Shown here in pieces: positions 36,533 to 45,614 of a stretch of 64,000 nt of DNA. Under the pieces are notes generated by a model. The model was not told where the DNA came from. It searched no databases and worked only from the letters and a program-made list of their open reading frames with translations. Origin of the DNA: Tahibacter aquaticus (GTDB lineage Bacteria > Pseudomonadota > Gammaproteobacteria > Xanthomonadales > Rhodanobacteraceae). Every line of letters begins with the position of its first letter. The stretch's first letter is position 1. The translations under genes were made by a program, and so were the position numbers. The stretch lies in assembly GCF_004363655.1 (NCBI RefSeq), contig NZ_SNZH01000003.1, positions 118,020 through 182,019 on the forward strand, read 5' to 3'.

Positions 36533-37399
36533 CTACATCTGCCGAAACAAGCCCAGATAGCTCCGGCTCACCGGCAGTACCTCTGCCCGGTGTTTCAGGT
36601 GGATATCCGCCGTCTCGTTCTCGCCGCGCACCACATGGCTGATCGCGCGCAGGTTCACCACCACCGAGCGATGCACCTGGGCGAACTGGGCCGGGTCCAG
36701 TTGTGGCAACAGCTCTTTCAGCGGCGTGCGCACCAGCGCCTCGGCGGCCTTGCCACCGTCGCCGCGCCAGGCAATGCGCGTGTATTTCTCGTCCGAGCGC
36801 AGATAGTCGATGTCGTCGACGGCGATCAGCCGTACCGCCTGTCCGACGGCGGCGCGAAGCCAGCGCAAGGGCGCCGTCGGCGTGCTCGATGCGACAGCGG
36901 CGGGCTGCGGCTCAGGTACCGGAACCGGCGCGCTGTCGCTGGCAGCCGATGGCTGGCCCAGGCCCAGCTTCCTGCGCAGGTGCACGGCCAGTTCTTCCAG
37001 CAAGGCGTCGGTATCTGGCCGCGGTTGCGCCGCACGCAGGCGTTCCTGCAGCCGCGCCACGGTATCGGCCAGCCGCGCGCTGTCGACGGGCTTCATCAGG
37101 TAATCCAGCGCGCCGTGCTGAAACGCCTGCACGGCGTAGTTGTCGTAGGCGGTCACGAACACCAGCTGCGCACGGCGGCCGATCTGCTGCGCGGCTTCCA
37201 CGCCGGAAAGCCCCGGCATGTGCACGTCGAGAAAACAGATGTCCGGCTGCAAGGCCTCGAAGCGTTCGACGGCTTCGCGGCCGTTGCGCGCCAGCGCCAC
37301 GATCTCCAGTTCGGGCCAGGCCGTGGCCAGCAGGCGTGCGAGGGCTTTGCGCAGCAGCGGTTCGTCGTCGGCAATCAGGGCAGTCGGGCGGCGGTTCAT
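36533..37399 (-). CDS. LytTR-family response regulator
   Basis: The 288-aa protein has an N-terminal receiver domain: acidic pocket DDE at 11-13, phospho-acceptor Asp58 in FLDVHMPG, and the signalling Lys103 in MKPVD. After a Pro/Ala-rich linker, a C-terminal LytTR DNA-binding domain follows (about 180-285: VDDIDYLRSDEKYTRI, TPLKELLPQLDP, FAQVHRSVVVNL, VSRSY). The start overlaps the kinase stop by 4 bp. LytTR regulators with membrane LytS/AlgZ-type kinases control surface, motility or virulence traits; the target here is unknown. Confidence 0.94.
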   Translation of the reverse strand: MNRRPTALIADDEPLLRKALARLLATAWPELEIVALARNGREAVERFEALQPDICFLDVHMPGLSGVEAAQQIGRRAQLVFVTAYDNYAVQAFQHGALDYLMKPVDSARLADTVARLQERLRAAQPRPDTDALLEELAVHLRRKLGLGQPSAASDSAPVPVPEPQPAAVASSTPTAPLRWLRAAVGQAVRLIAVDDIDYLRSDEKYTRIAWRGDGGKAAEALVRTPLKELLPQLDPAQFAQVHRSVVVNLRAISHVVRGENETADIHLKHRAEVLPVSRSYLGLFRQM

Positions 37400-38478
37400 G
37401 CGGTACTGGGCCGGGCGGGAAACTGCAGGTCGGCGCAGGCGCCGTGCGGGTGTACGGCACTGAGGTTCAGCTGTGCCTCGTTGCCGAAGGTGAGGTGCAG
37501 GCGTTCGCGCAGGGACGACAGCCCGGTGCCGAGTCCGGCGGTGCTGCCGGCAGCCAGGCCAATGCCGCTGTCGCGGACCTGGATGCAACAATGTCCATTT
37601 TCCACCTGTATGCGCACGTCGATGCGGCCGCCTTCTTCGCTGGGATCGATGCCGTGGCGCACGGCGTTTTCCACCAGGGCGAGCAAGGTCATGGGCGGAC
37701 AGCGCAAGGCATGGGCGGCGGCATCGGCGCGCAGGGAAAACTGCAGGCGGTCGGGCATGCGCATCTGCATCAGTTCCAGGTAGGCGCGTACCAGGTCGAT
37801 TTCCTGGCCCAGCGTGGTGGCGGGATCGTTCAGCCGCGGCACGGCGGCGCGCAGGTAGGCGATCAGGCTGCCGAGTACGGCCGAAGCCTGGGCCGAACCG
37901 GAGTCGACCAGCTCGCGGATGTTGGCCAAGGTGTTGAACAGGAAGTGCGGTTCCACCTGCGCCTGCAGCAGGCGCAGGCGGGCATCGGCGGCACGGCGTT
38001 CGAGTTCGCTGCGTTCGAGCTGGAAGGCGAGGGCCTGGTTGCGCATGAAGCTGTCGCGCTGGCGTACCAGCGAGGTTACGGCTACCCAGGGTATGAACAG
38101 CAGGCCGGTGACACTCAGCGTGATGACGCCGCTGGCACGCTGGCTGTCTCTCCAGAAGGGCAGTTCGCCCTGCGCGGTGGTGTAGACGTAGATCGCCACC
38201 ACGGTCGGCACGATGGACAGGGCGACGGCGATGATCTGCAGCACCCAGCGCGCAATCCACGACGGCAGACGCCGCGGCCATTGCTCGGCGATGCCGAACG
38301 CGATCATCGCGACCAGGCCGATTTCCACCGTGCGCAGCAGCAGGCCGGCGCGATTGCTCGACCAGCTGGGCGAAAGCAGCAGGCCCCACAGCAGCGACAG
38401 GCCCAGCGTGGCGACGACGCGGCGGCGGTTGAACAGTTGGGCCAGGCCGCGTTGCGGCTGAGCGGGGGGAGTAGGCAT
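37396..38478 (-). CDS. LytS/AlgZ-type sensor histidine kinase
   Basis: The 360-aa kinase has about four to five membrane helices in residues 20-137, then a histidine-kinase domain of the LytS/AlgZ (HisKA_LytS) class: the phospho-acceptor His178 in QVEPHFLFNTLANIREL, the N box NAVRHGIDP and a G box DSGIGLAAG plus GLSSLRERL. There is no periplasmic sensor domain, so the membrane part likely senses. Its end overlaps the LytTR regulator by ATGA, so the two make one two-component system. It follows a DUF2306 membrane protein by 64 bp on the same strand. Confidence 0.93.
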   Translation of the reverse strand: MPTPPAQPQRGLAQLFNRRRVVATLGLSLLWGLLLSPSWSSNRAGLLLRTVEIGLVAMIAFGIAEQWPRRLPSWIARWVLQIIAVALSIVPTVVAIYVYTTAQGELPFWRDSQRASGVITLSVTGLLFIPWVAVTSLVRQRDSFMRNQALAFQLERSELERRAADARLRLLQAQVEPHFLFNTLANIRELVDSGSAQASAVLGSLIAYLRAAVPRLNDPATTLGQEIDLVRAYLELMQMRMPDRLQFSLRADAAAHALRCPPMTLLALVENAVRHGIDPSEEGGRIDVRIQVENGHCCIQVRDSGIGLAAGSTAGLGTGLSSLRERLHLTFGNEAQLNLSAVHPHGACADLQFPARPSTA

Positions 38479-38542
38479 GACGGCTACGATACCTGCGAAT
38501 GCGCGCTGCCGGCGGTGTCTACCCAGCGTTCGGTGCCGCGCA

Positions 38543-39418
38543 TCAGAGGTGGGGCAACCAGAGGATTCGCGCAGCCGCGACGATGCCGACGGCGATGGCC
38601 AGCGTAACCACTGCCAGTGCTGCCGCCATGGCCAGGCGCCGATAGGTGGCGGTGCTGGCCTCTGCGCGGAAATACAGTTCCAGCAGCGCCAGCGGCAGCA
38701 GGTATTGGGCGAAGGCGAGGAAGGTGAGGAAAGGACCGGTAAACGTCTTGGGATCGAAACCGACCGGTCCCTGGTTGGCGACGATCCAGAACATCAGCCC
38801 GACACGGAAAAACCACACGCCGCTGACGGCGAGGAACAGGCGCAGTGCCCAGCGCCGGTGCAGGCTGAGGCGCCGCGCCCGCGCGTGGTGCACGGCGAAG
38901 CCGGCGAAGACGAGGATCAGCACGGCGTTGAGGCTGGTGGACAGGTGCCGCCACACATCGTCGACGGCGCCGTGCGTCCACACCATCACCAGGCCGCCGA
39001 TGCTCATCAGCACGGCGGCGATCAGATAGACACGGCCGTTCCAGCGGTGGAATGCCGGCGCGACGCGACGCAGTGGCGGCAGCAACTGAAGCACGCCGCC
39101 GACGGTGATGACAAAGGCGAAGACAAGGTGTACGCCGAGCACCAGATTGCCCAGCGTGTCGCCGGGCACGTAGCCCTGTGGCAGCACGGTGTTCCAGCGT
39201 TCGGGCTCGCCCTGCCAGGCGGCGCGGCCGTAGAAGCCGGCGATGTAGACGACGAAGGCCAGCTGGCCCAGCGCGACGACGCCATACCAGAACGCAGCGG
39301 CAGCCTTGAGTGCGGGACCGGCCAGGCGTGCCAGGCGATCCTCGCTGGCCGCGGCATGCGGTGGCATACCGGCGCGGATACCTGTCGTCCGCACCGGCGT
39401 GTTGATAAGTGTATTCAT
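38543..39418 (-). CDS. DUF2306 family membrane protein
   Basis: The 291-aa protein has about seven hydrophobic helices and the DUF2306 pattern: VHLVFAFVITVGGVLQLLP, FHRWNGRVYLIAAVLMSIGGLV, LHRRWALRLFLAVSGVWFFRVGLMFW. The conserved HRW(N/A) and HRRW histidines could bind haem or another cofactor, but this is inference. It precedes the LytS/LytTR pair on the same strand, a combination that suggests the kinase may sense through or with it, and its ATG overlaps the stop of the broken RAYT frame upstream. Confidence 0.85.
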   Translation of the reverse strand: MNTLINTPVRTTGIRAGMPPHAAASEDRLARLAGPALKAAAAFWYGVVALGQLAFVVYIAGFYGRAAWQGEPERWNTVLPQGYVPGDTLGNLVLGVHLVFAFVITVGGVLQLLPPLRRVAPAFHRWNGRVYLIAAVLMSIGGLVMVWTHGAVDDVWRHLSTSLNAVLILVFAGFAVHHARARRLSLHRRWALRLFLAVSGVWFFRVGLMFWIVANQGPVGFDPKTFTGPFLTFLAFAQYLLPLALLELYFRAEASTATYRRLAMAAALAVVTLAIAVGIVAAARILWLPHL

Positions 39419-39903
39419 GGATTAACCTGCGATGCGGGTTTTCGGGCGATGGCGGGCGCTGCTGCGACAGGTCGCGCTGGCGGTGGCACGCAGTGTTGCC
39501 GGCGCAACGCGGCGACTGAAGCGCGCTGCGACGAGTTGCGCCTTGGCGCGGATGGGCAACGCCAGGGCGGAATGGATTGCGCCGGCGTGCGGCGGCTGTG
39601 CGCAGGCGCGCTGTCGCGGCTATGCCGAAATTCGCTGGGCGCAATGGCGCGGGAAAATTTCGCCTCGATCAAGGCCCAGCGGATTGCATAGTCGGCGTCG
39701 CCTGCGGGCACTGTGCAGATCGCATGCAGGGGGTCAGGCAGAGCCACCCAGGCGTCGATAGCGAAGCGATGCGTGCGGCGGACCTGGCGCAGCGAGTCGC
39801 GCCGCAGCGCGATGCAGTCGACCAGCAGGGTGCTACGGCGGTCCTGCAGATTCACGGCGAAGAAATACGTCGCGCCGGCGGATTGGATTCGCTGGTAGCG
39901 CAC
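39415..39903 (-). pseudogene. Truncated REP-associated tyrosine transposase (RAYT) fragment
   Basis: The first 88 residues match the RAYT (Y1/HUH, IS200-like) family: MRYQRIQSAGATYFFAVNL, RRTHRFAIDAWVALPD and GDADYAIRWALIEAKFSRA. The metal-binding HxH motif, normally PDHLH, reads PDPLH, so one histidine is lost. The catalytic-Tyr half (usually ending IWQRR.WEH ... DY.H.NP) is missing and the frame continues as Pro/Arg-rich noise. It is a dead enzyme, and it accompanies GTAG-type REP palindromes, the partner elements of RAYTs. Confidence 0.75.
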
Positions 39904-40539
39904 GACGGGCGCCGGTTTTGCTGCTTGCGAAAACGGATGCCGAATCCGTGAAATCCGTCGGTACGCCGCGCAACGTCGAGCAAAGCGCCAGGTGCGTCAA
40001 AGCATCGCGTATGGCCTATGGACACCACGCCATGCGCCGAACGAAGGACTGCTCAGCCGGCATTGCCAGCGGCGATAGGGATAGGCCGCAAGCCACTCCC
40101 GCCGCTGTAGCGACGACCGCCGGGGTTGCAGCGGGGTGGGGCGCTGCGTGGGCGTCGCTCACCGGCACCAGCCTGCCCGTGTTGGGGGGTAGGCAGCTGG
40201 CACCGTGCGGCGGGAGTGTGCTTGCGGCGTATCGGTCAAACAAAAACGTCGGTTGGGGCAAGCCGCCAGGCGCACCCCGGCATCGAGGTGGGTCATCCAC
40301 GAACAACCCACAACGAAGCTTTCCGTATCGAGAGGTTCCACCCACGAAGACCCGATGCCGAAGCCTTTCGCATCGGGGCGTTGCGTCGATGGAGAATCCG
40401 TGACAAAGCCTACCGTCACGCCGCAACAGCGGGTTGGTTCAAGCCGGCGGTTTTGCTCCGTTTGATGCATTTCCCGGCGGAAATACCTCGATGTTGGGGT
40501 TCGCCTGGCGGCTCGCCCCAACGACGTCGACGTGCCGGC
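39904..40539. other. Intergenic region with a paired-REP composite element
   Basis: From 39904 to about 40250 nothing is recognisable. From 40251 to 40521 lies the composite repeat described separately. No gene is supported. Confidence 0.55.
40251..40521. repeat. Composite element: REP, tandem 45-bp units, inverted REP
   Basis: A REP (GGTTGGGGCAAGCC ... CGCACCCCGG, 40251-40280) is followed by two 45-bp units that end in TATCGAG and CATCGGG, a third decayed unit, and an inverted REP (ATGTTGGGGTTCGCC ... CGCCCCAACG, about 40491-40521). Inverted REPs at both ends resemble bacterial interspersed mosaic elements. Confidence 0.7.
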
Positions 40540-43302
40540 CTACCGCTCCGCCGAACCGCCGAAGCGATAGGCGAATTCGAGAAAATACTGGCGGCCAATG
40601 GGGTCGAACTGGAACTGGTCGTAGTACGGATAGGTGCTGTTGGTGTTGTCGCGGTGCGGCGGTGTGTTGCGCACGTTGTTGATGGCCAGGCCGATGCGCG
40701 CGCGGTCGTTGATGCGGTAGTCGGCGGACAGGTTGTAAGTCATGGTCGGGCCGTAGCGGCCGCTCTGGTCGCGCGTGGGCAGTGAGCCGTAGCGCTGGCC
40801 GAACACGGTGGTGGTGACCGGGCCCAGGGTCCAGGCCACGCTGCCGCTGACCTTGCTGCGCAGGTTGTTGTTGCCGCGGTCGTCGCGCACGTTGATTTCG
40901 TCGTCGCCGGGAAATTGTTGATAGGTGTATTTCAATACACCGGTGTAGTTGAAGCGAAAGCGGAAGTCGCCCAGGCGCGCGGTTTCCAGCCGGTAGTTCA
41001 CGGTGGCGTCGATGCCGGCGTTGCGCAGCGACGCGGCGTTGATCGGATAGGTGTCGGCGCCGGCGATCTGGCCGGGGTTGATCAGCGCGTCGGCCGGGTT
41101 GCGGTTGACCAGGGCGAGTACCTGCTGGCAGGTCGGCGAATTGATGTCGACGACGGTGCCGCCTTCGGTGCGGCCCAGGCGGCAGTCGGCTTCCTTGCTG
41201 AGGATTTCGTCGAGGCTGCGGTCGGTGATCGCGTTGTCCAGGCGGATATCGTAGTAGTCCAGGCTCAGGTCGAACTCGGGCAGCGGCGACCAGACAAATC
41301 CATAAGTGAACGACTTGCCGGTTTCGTCGTCGAGCTGGCGGTTGCCGCTGCGCGTGCCCTTGACCGAGACGCTGTCGAAATCGCAGTCGGAATACGGCAC
41401 GTCCGGCTGGCGCGAGCGGCACAGGTAATAGTCAGTCAGCGTGTAGTAGGCGCCGCTGGGGCCGGCGAAGACGTAGTGCAGGTCGGGTGCGCGGAAGCTG
41501 GTGGCCGCGCTGCCGCGCACCAGCAGCGAATCCAGCGGCCGCCATTCCAGGCCCAGCGACTGGGTTGCCTTGCCGGTGGAATGGCCGGCGAAGCGGTAGC
41601 TGTCGTAGCGCGCGGCCGGCGTCAGGCTGAGCGTGGACAGGATGGGCACGCGCAGTTCCGCGCCAACCGCGTAGTGGCTGCGCGAGCCGGCGCCGCCGGT
41701 GCCGGTCCAGCTGAAATAGCGGTTGTTCAGTACATCCGGATCGATCTGCATGGAATACGACTGGGTGCCGTATTCCGCCACGGCGGCGATGCCGACGTCG
41801 CCGGCGGGCAACGAGAACAGTTCGCCGTTGTCGACGGTGAGGTTGAACGACTCGGCGCGGGTGCGGCCACGGATCGGCGTAAAGCGAGAAATGGAATTGT
41901 ATTCCGCGACCGTCAGCGGCCGGTACAGGCGCGACACGTCGGGACGGAAGATGTCATAGCCGGTTTCCTCGTCCACGCCTTCGGATTCGCCGAGGAAGAA
42001 GCGGTCGGCTTCGGCCGACAGGATGGCGCGGTGTGCCTGCACCATGGTGAAGCTGGAGTGCGAATAGCCGGCGTCGTAGTGCCAGGCGCCGAGCTGGCCT
42101 TCGATGCCGGTGGTGAGCGAGCGCGTGGTATCGCGGTTGTAGTCCAGCACCGCGTCCAGGCCGCCGACTTCCTCGGGCGTGAAGATGCGCTGCCAGGCTT
42201 CGAAGGTGCCGGTATCGGCATTGATGAAGGCGTTGTCGCCGGAACCGGTATAGCCCCAGAAATTCGGCCCGCCACCGAATTTGGCGCGCGTATGCGCGGC
42301 CTGGTAGTCCAGGTACAGGCGCGTGTCGTCTGTCAGGTGGTAGGTCAGTGCGGCGTAGCCGACGCCGTTCTCGCGTTCGTTCTGCACCGTGCCGTAAAGC
42401 GCTTCGGTACTGCCGCAGTAATAGCCGCGGTTCGGGCGGAAGCTGTAGTCGAGTGTGCCGCGGTCCAGATGGGACAGGGCATCGCAGGTGGCCTGGCCCG
42501 GGTCGATATAGCGCAAGGTGGCCGGGTTCCAGCGCAGGAAGACGCGGCTGGGCACGGCGGCGCGGCCGTTCAGGCTGGGATCGTCATTGAGCGAATCCTG
42601 GAAGCTGCGCTGGTACTGGAAGATGGGATCCTGCTTGTAGAACTCCACGCCGAACAGCGTATCGAGCCGGCCTATGCTGCCGCCGGTGGTCATCTGCAGG
42701 CGCTGCGAGAAACCGCCGCCGTCGCTGGTATCGCCGATGCGATAGTTCAGCGTGCTGCCGTCGGCCTTCTTCTTCAGGATGAAGTTGATCACGCCGGAAA
42801 CCGCATCAGAGCCATACACCGCCGAGGCGCTGCCGGTGAGTACTTCGATGCGTTCGATCATCGATACCGGAATATTGGCGATGTCGGTGAAATTGCTCTG
42901 GCCGTTGTAGGCCAGCGGAAAATCCGCCATGCGCCGGCCGTTGAGCAGTACCAGGGTATAGCTGGGGCCGAGGCCGCGCAGGTCGACCTGCTGCGCGCCC
43001 GGGGTAAAGCCCTGGAATTGCTGCGTCTGCACCGAGCCGGTGGATTGGGTGAGCGAGCGCACCACGTCGTAGGCCGTGGCCAGTCCCTTGGCGCGAATGT
43101 CGTCGGCGGTGATCACGGTGACGGGCGCCGGGCCTTCGATGGTGGCGCGCGGAATGCGCGAGCCGGTGACGACGACGCTTTCCAGTTCGGTAGCGTTGTT
43201 TTCGTCGGTAGCGGCCGGCTGGCCCGACTGTGCCGCGGCAATAGCCGGCACTGCGCCGAAGCTGGCGAAGGCAATGGCCAGGTAGAGTGGTGTGCGACGC
43301 AT
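40540..43302 (-). CDS. TonB-dependent receptor
   Basis: The 920-aa outer-membrane receptor starts at 43302 (GGGGGG upstream; MRRTPLYLAIAF signal ending AAAQ). A TonB-box-like ELESVVVTGSR follows, then a plug domain (PAPVTVITADDIRAKG, QQVDLRGLGPSYTLVLLNGRRMADF, IERIEVLTGSASAVYGSDAVSGVINFILK) and a 22-strand barrel ending DPIGRQYFLEFAYRFGG. Several paired cysteines lie in barrel loops. The type resembles receptors for plant or animal polymers, catechols or unknown ligands in Xanthomonadales; no specific substrate can be read from sequence. It has no neighbouring transport or sigma gene. Confidence 0.95.
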   Translation of the reverse strand: MRRTPLYLAIAFASFGAVPAIAAAQSGQPAATDENNATELESVVVTGSRIPRATIEGPAPVTVITADDIRAKGLATAYDVVRSLTQSTGSVQTQQFQGFTPGAQQVDLRGLGPSYTLVLLNGRRMADFPLAYNGQSNFTDIANIPVSMIERIEVLTGSASAVYGSDAVSGVINFILKKKADGSTLNYRIGDTSDGGGFSQRLQMTTGGSIGRLDTLFGVEFYKQDPIFQYQRSFQDSLNDDPSLNGRAAVPSRVFLRWNPATLRYIDPGQATCDALSHLDRGTLDYSFRPNRGYYCGSTEALYGTVQNERENGVGYAALTYHLTDDTRLYLDYQAAHTRAKFGGGPNFWGYTGSGDNAFINADTGTFEAWQRIFTPEEVGGLDAVLDYNRDTTRSLTTGIEGQLGAWHYDAGYSHSSFTMVQAHRAILSAEADRFFLGESEGVDEETGYDIFRPDVSRLYRPLTVAEYNSISRFTPIRGRTRAESFNLTVDNGELFSLPAGDVGIAAVAEYGTQSYSMQIDPDVLNNRYFSWTGTGGAGSRSHYAVGAELRVPILSTLSLTPAARYDSYRFAGHSTGKATQSLGLEWRPLDSLLVRGSAATSFRAPDLHYVFAGPSGAYYTLTDYYLCRSRQPDVPYSDCDFDSVSVKGTRSGNRQLDDETGKSFTYGFVWSPLPEFDLSLDYYDIRLDNAITDRSLDEILSKEADCRLGRTEGGTVVDINSPTCQQVLALVNRNPADALINPGQIAGADTYPINAASLRNAGIDATVNYRLETARLGDFRFRFNYTGVLKYTYQQFPGDDEINVRDDRGNNNLRSKVSGSVAWTLGPVTTTVFGQRYGSLPTRDQSGRYGPTMTYNLSADYRINDRARIGLAINNVRNTPPHRDNTNSTYPYYDQFQFDPIGRQYFLEFAYRFGGSAER

Positions 43303-43928
43303 ACATCCCCCCAATGACGTGCAAAGTAATGTTGTGAACTTTTCCGGCAGCGCGTCCACGCTGCCGGCCAGGCGGTTTTCCGGCGCGAGCCCGCCCGACG
43401 GCGGCATGTCCGTGGCGTTCGTTGCGTTATGGATTGCCGCTGGGGCATTCCTGCCGGCACGCGGCGCGGGGCCGGCGTGGCAGGCAAACATTCGCATGCG
43501 TCTTCTGTTCAGTCTCTACCGATTCCGCCGCGGCCACGGTGCGGTGTGCAAAAGCACTGGCTTACGCAAAAGCGTCATATATCGCGGTGATTTTGCCGAT
43601 TCGTCCGTGCGTACACGTGCTTCGGCGGCAAGCGTGGCCTGCGCGCGAGGGTTGCAACGAACTGCTTCGTAGCAGTAGCGCTTTTGCAGCGCGATCGAAC
43701 CGGTAGGTGTGTTGCGTGGCTGCGGCAGGCGGGACGTCCGGTGCGGCGCTGGGTTCGGCGTTGTGCGTAGGTCTGGCGGCGCAATTCGCTTTCGCTCATC
43801 GCGCCCTACCAGGGCAAGCGTCGCTGTGGGTAGGCAGGGGGCAATGAGCGCAGGTGCATTGCAGCCGGCGGCGCGTCGGTGCGCCGCCGGCTGCAATGTC
43901 GGGCGGATCGGTAGTTTTGCCGCGTGGC
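43303..43928. other. Intergenic region upstream of the TonB-dependent receptor
   Basis: These 626 bp contain the receptor's promoter region (no clear -10/-35 found) and a 17-bp-stem hairpin at 43858-43897. Small frames here are low-complexity and unsupported. Confidence 0.5.
43858..43897. terminator. 17-bp perfect hairpin after the GST gene
   Basis: ATTGCAGCCGGCGGCGC and GCGCCGCCGGCTGCAAT are exact inverted copies around a 6-nt loop, 31 bp beyond the GST stop. There is no T-tract, so it may act as a Rho-independent-like stem or RNA stabiliser. Confidence 0.55.
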
Positions 43929-44630
43929 CTAGCGGGGAATGTTCTGCGCCGTTTGCCCGAACAGGATCTTGCGGCTTTCTTCGGTGATGGTCGGACGGCT
44001 GGCGAAATCAGCGGCCTTGGCATAGGCGCGGATCGTCGCCGGCCGCTGGGCGATGGCGTCGAACCAGCGCTTGAGGTGGGGGAAGTCGGCGAGATCCTGC
44101 TGCTGCCGCTCGTGCGGCACTATCCACGGATAGCAGGCCATGTCGGCAATCGTATAGGCGTCGCCGGCGATGAATTCGCGGCCGGCCAGGCGCTTGTTCA
44201 GCACGCCGTAGAGCCGGTTGGTTTCATTGACGTAGCGCTGGATCGCGTACGGAATCTTTTCCGGCGCATAGGTGCCGAAATGATGGTTCTGCCCGGCCAT
44301 GGGACCGAGGCCGCCGACCTGCCAGAACAGCCACTCGGTGACGACTTTCTTGTGGCGCGCATCGGCGGGCAGGAACTGGCCGGTCTTTTCCGCCAGGTAG
44401 AGCAGGATGGCACCCGACTCGAACACGCCGATGGCTTCGCCGCCGTCGGCCGGCGCGCGGTCGATGATGGCCGGCATGCGGTTGTTCGGCGAGAAAGCGA
44501 GGAAGTCGGGCTTGAACTGTTCGCCCGCGCCGATATCGACGGGATGGATGCGGTAGTCGATGCTGGCTTCTTCCAGCAGTAGCGTGATCTTGTGACCGTT
44601 CGGCGTAGGCCAGTAGTACAGCTCGATCAT
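43929..44630 (-). CDS. yfcG: Glutathione S-transferase family disulfide reductase (YfcG-like)
   Basis: The 233-aa cytosolic protein has the YfcG/YghU-type N-terminal thioredoxin-fold domain: MIELYYWPTPNGHKITLLLEE with Thr9 and Asn11 in place of the usual Tyr/Ser, then SPNNRMPAIID and ESGAILLYLAEK. The C-terminal helical domain includes EWLFWQVGGLGPMAGQNHHF and DYGF-like FIAGDAYTIADMACYPW. E. coli YfcG reduces disulphides with two glutathiones. It lies 57 bp beyond the end of the STM4011-type gene on the same strand, but is more likely an unrelated neighbour. Confidence 0.9.
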   Translation of the reverse strand: MIELYYWPTPNGHKITLLLEEASIDYRIHPVDIGAGEQFKPDFLAFSPNNRMPAIIDRAPADGGEAIGVFESGAILLYLAEKTGQFLPADARHKKVVTEWLFWQVGGLGPMAGQNHHFGTYAPEKIPYAIQRYVNETNRLYGVLNKRLAGREFIAGDAYTIADMACYPWIVPHERQQQDLADFPHLKRWFDAIAQRPATIRAYAKAADFASRPTITEESRKILFGQTAQNIPR

Positions 44631-44687
44631 GACGGTGTGTTCCGATGGATGGCGGTGGCTACCGACTAGGGCAGCAGGCCGGCCAAT

Positions 44688-45614
44688 TCAAGGTGCGAAA
44701 TCCGCCAGCGGCGGCGAGGCTGCCGGACTCTGACGCACGCTTGCCGGCCAGCCGTCCATCACGCGCTCCAGCACGCCCTGGTCGAAATAACGCTCGTGGC
44801 CGATATCGCGCCGGTGCATGTAGCCGATGTAGCAGTCGCAGTGCGCGTTCGGGCAGGCGCGCGGTGCGCGGTGCCGGCGGAAGCTGCCGTCGTAGAGGTT
44901 GCCCAGCGGCAGCGGCACGAAATGACAGGGCCGCACGTTGCCGTCGCCGTCGACGGAAAGCGCCGTATCGCCCGCACGGCAGTCGGCGCCGAGGCTGGGC
45001 GGCGGCGCCAGGCTGCGCGGGAAATGCGGATCGACGGCGCTGAGGCGCTGTATCTGTTGCGTGCTGTAGTAGTCCGCCGGGCGCGGATCGAAGGCATTTA
45101 TCCAGAGGTATACATCGCCCGGCAACGCGCGGCGCAGGGCTTCTATCGCGGCGATGTCTTCGCGCTGGCCGACCATGCCGACGCTGAAGCGCACGCCGGC
45201 GTCGCGCAGCAGGTCAAGGCGCCTCAGAAACGTGGCTTGTGCCAGTTGCGAAGGATGGAAGGTGCACCACAGCGCCAGGGTTTGCGTATTGGCCCGGGCC
45301 AGCCAGCGCAGGTTGCTGCTCAGGTTGGTCTGTATCGCCACGCGGCGCAGGCGCGGCGCGTGGCTAAGCCGGACCAGGGCATCGATGTAGTGGCGCCGCA
45401 CCAGGCCCTCGCCCCAGGGCGTGAACAGCACGGCCAGGGTTTCCGGCGCCTGCTCGCACCAGGCGACGAAGCGCTGCAGCTCGGCCGCATCGCGGCGCAG
45501 GGTGTCGGCCGAATCGCGCCGCTTGGCGAACGGGCAATAGCTGCAGTCGTAGTTGCAGCTGGCCAGACGGCCGCGATAGAGCAGGCGCAGCGTATCGGCC
45601 TCAAGCCGCCGCAT
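44688..45614 (-). CDS. STM4011-family radical SAM protein
   Basis: The 308-aa protein has the radical SAM cluster motif CNYDCSYC (C20-x3-C24-x2-C27) near the start and a Cys-rich C-terminus (CRAGDTALSVDGDG, CHF, CPNAHCDCYIGYMHR) that could hold auxiliary iron-sulphur clusters as in SPASM enzymes. It abstracts hydrogen from an unknown substrate using SAM. It is the last gene of the five-gene cluster whose order matches Salmonella STM4015 to STM4011, and its start overlaps the stop of the STM4012-type gene by 14 bp. The family name is my recognition from the gene order and sequence; the reaction is unknown. Confidence 0.85.
   Translation of the reverse strand: MRRLEADTLRLLYRGRLASCNYDCSYCPFAKRRDSADTLRRDAAELQRFVAWCEQAPETLAVLFTPWGEGLVRRHYIDALVRLSHAPRLRRVAIQTNLSSNLRWLARANTQTLALWCTFHPSQLAQATFLRRLDLLRDAGVRFSVGMVGQREDIAAIEALRRALPGDVYLWINAFDPRPADYYSTQQIQRLSAVDPHFPRSLAPPPSLGADCRAGDTALSVDGDGNVRPCHFVPLPLGNLYDGSFRRHRAPRACPNAHCDCYIGYMHRRDIGHERYFDQGVLERVMDGWPASVRQSPAASPPLADFAP

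Noticed and set aside
40915-43317. 800-codon plus-strand frame opposite the TonB-dependent receptor
   Set aside because: The receptor has clear plug and barrel motifs; the plus frame is a GC-driven shadow.
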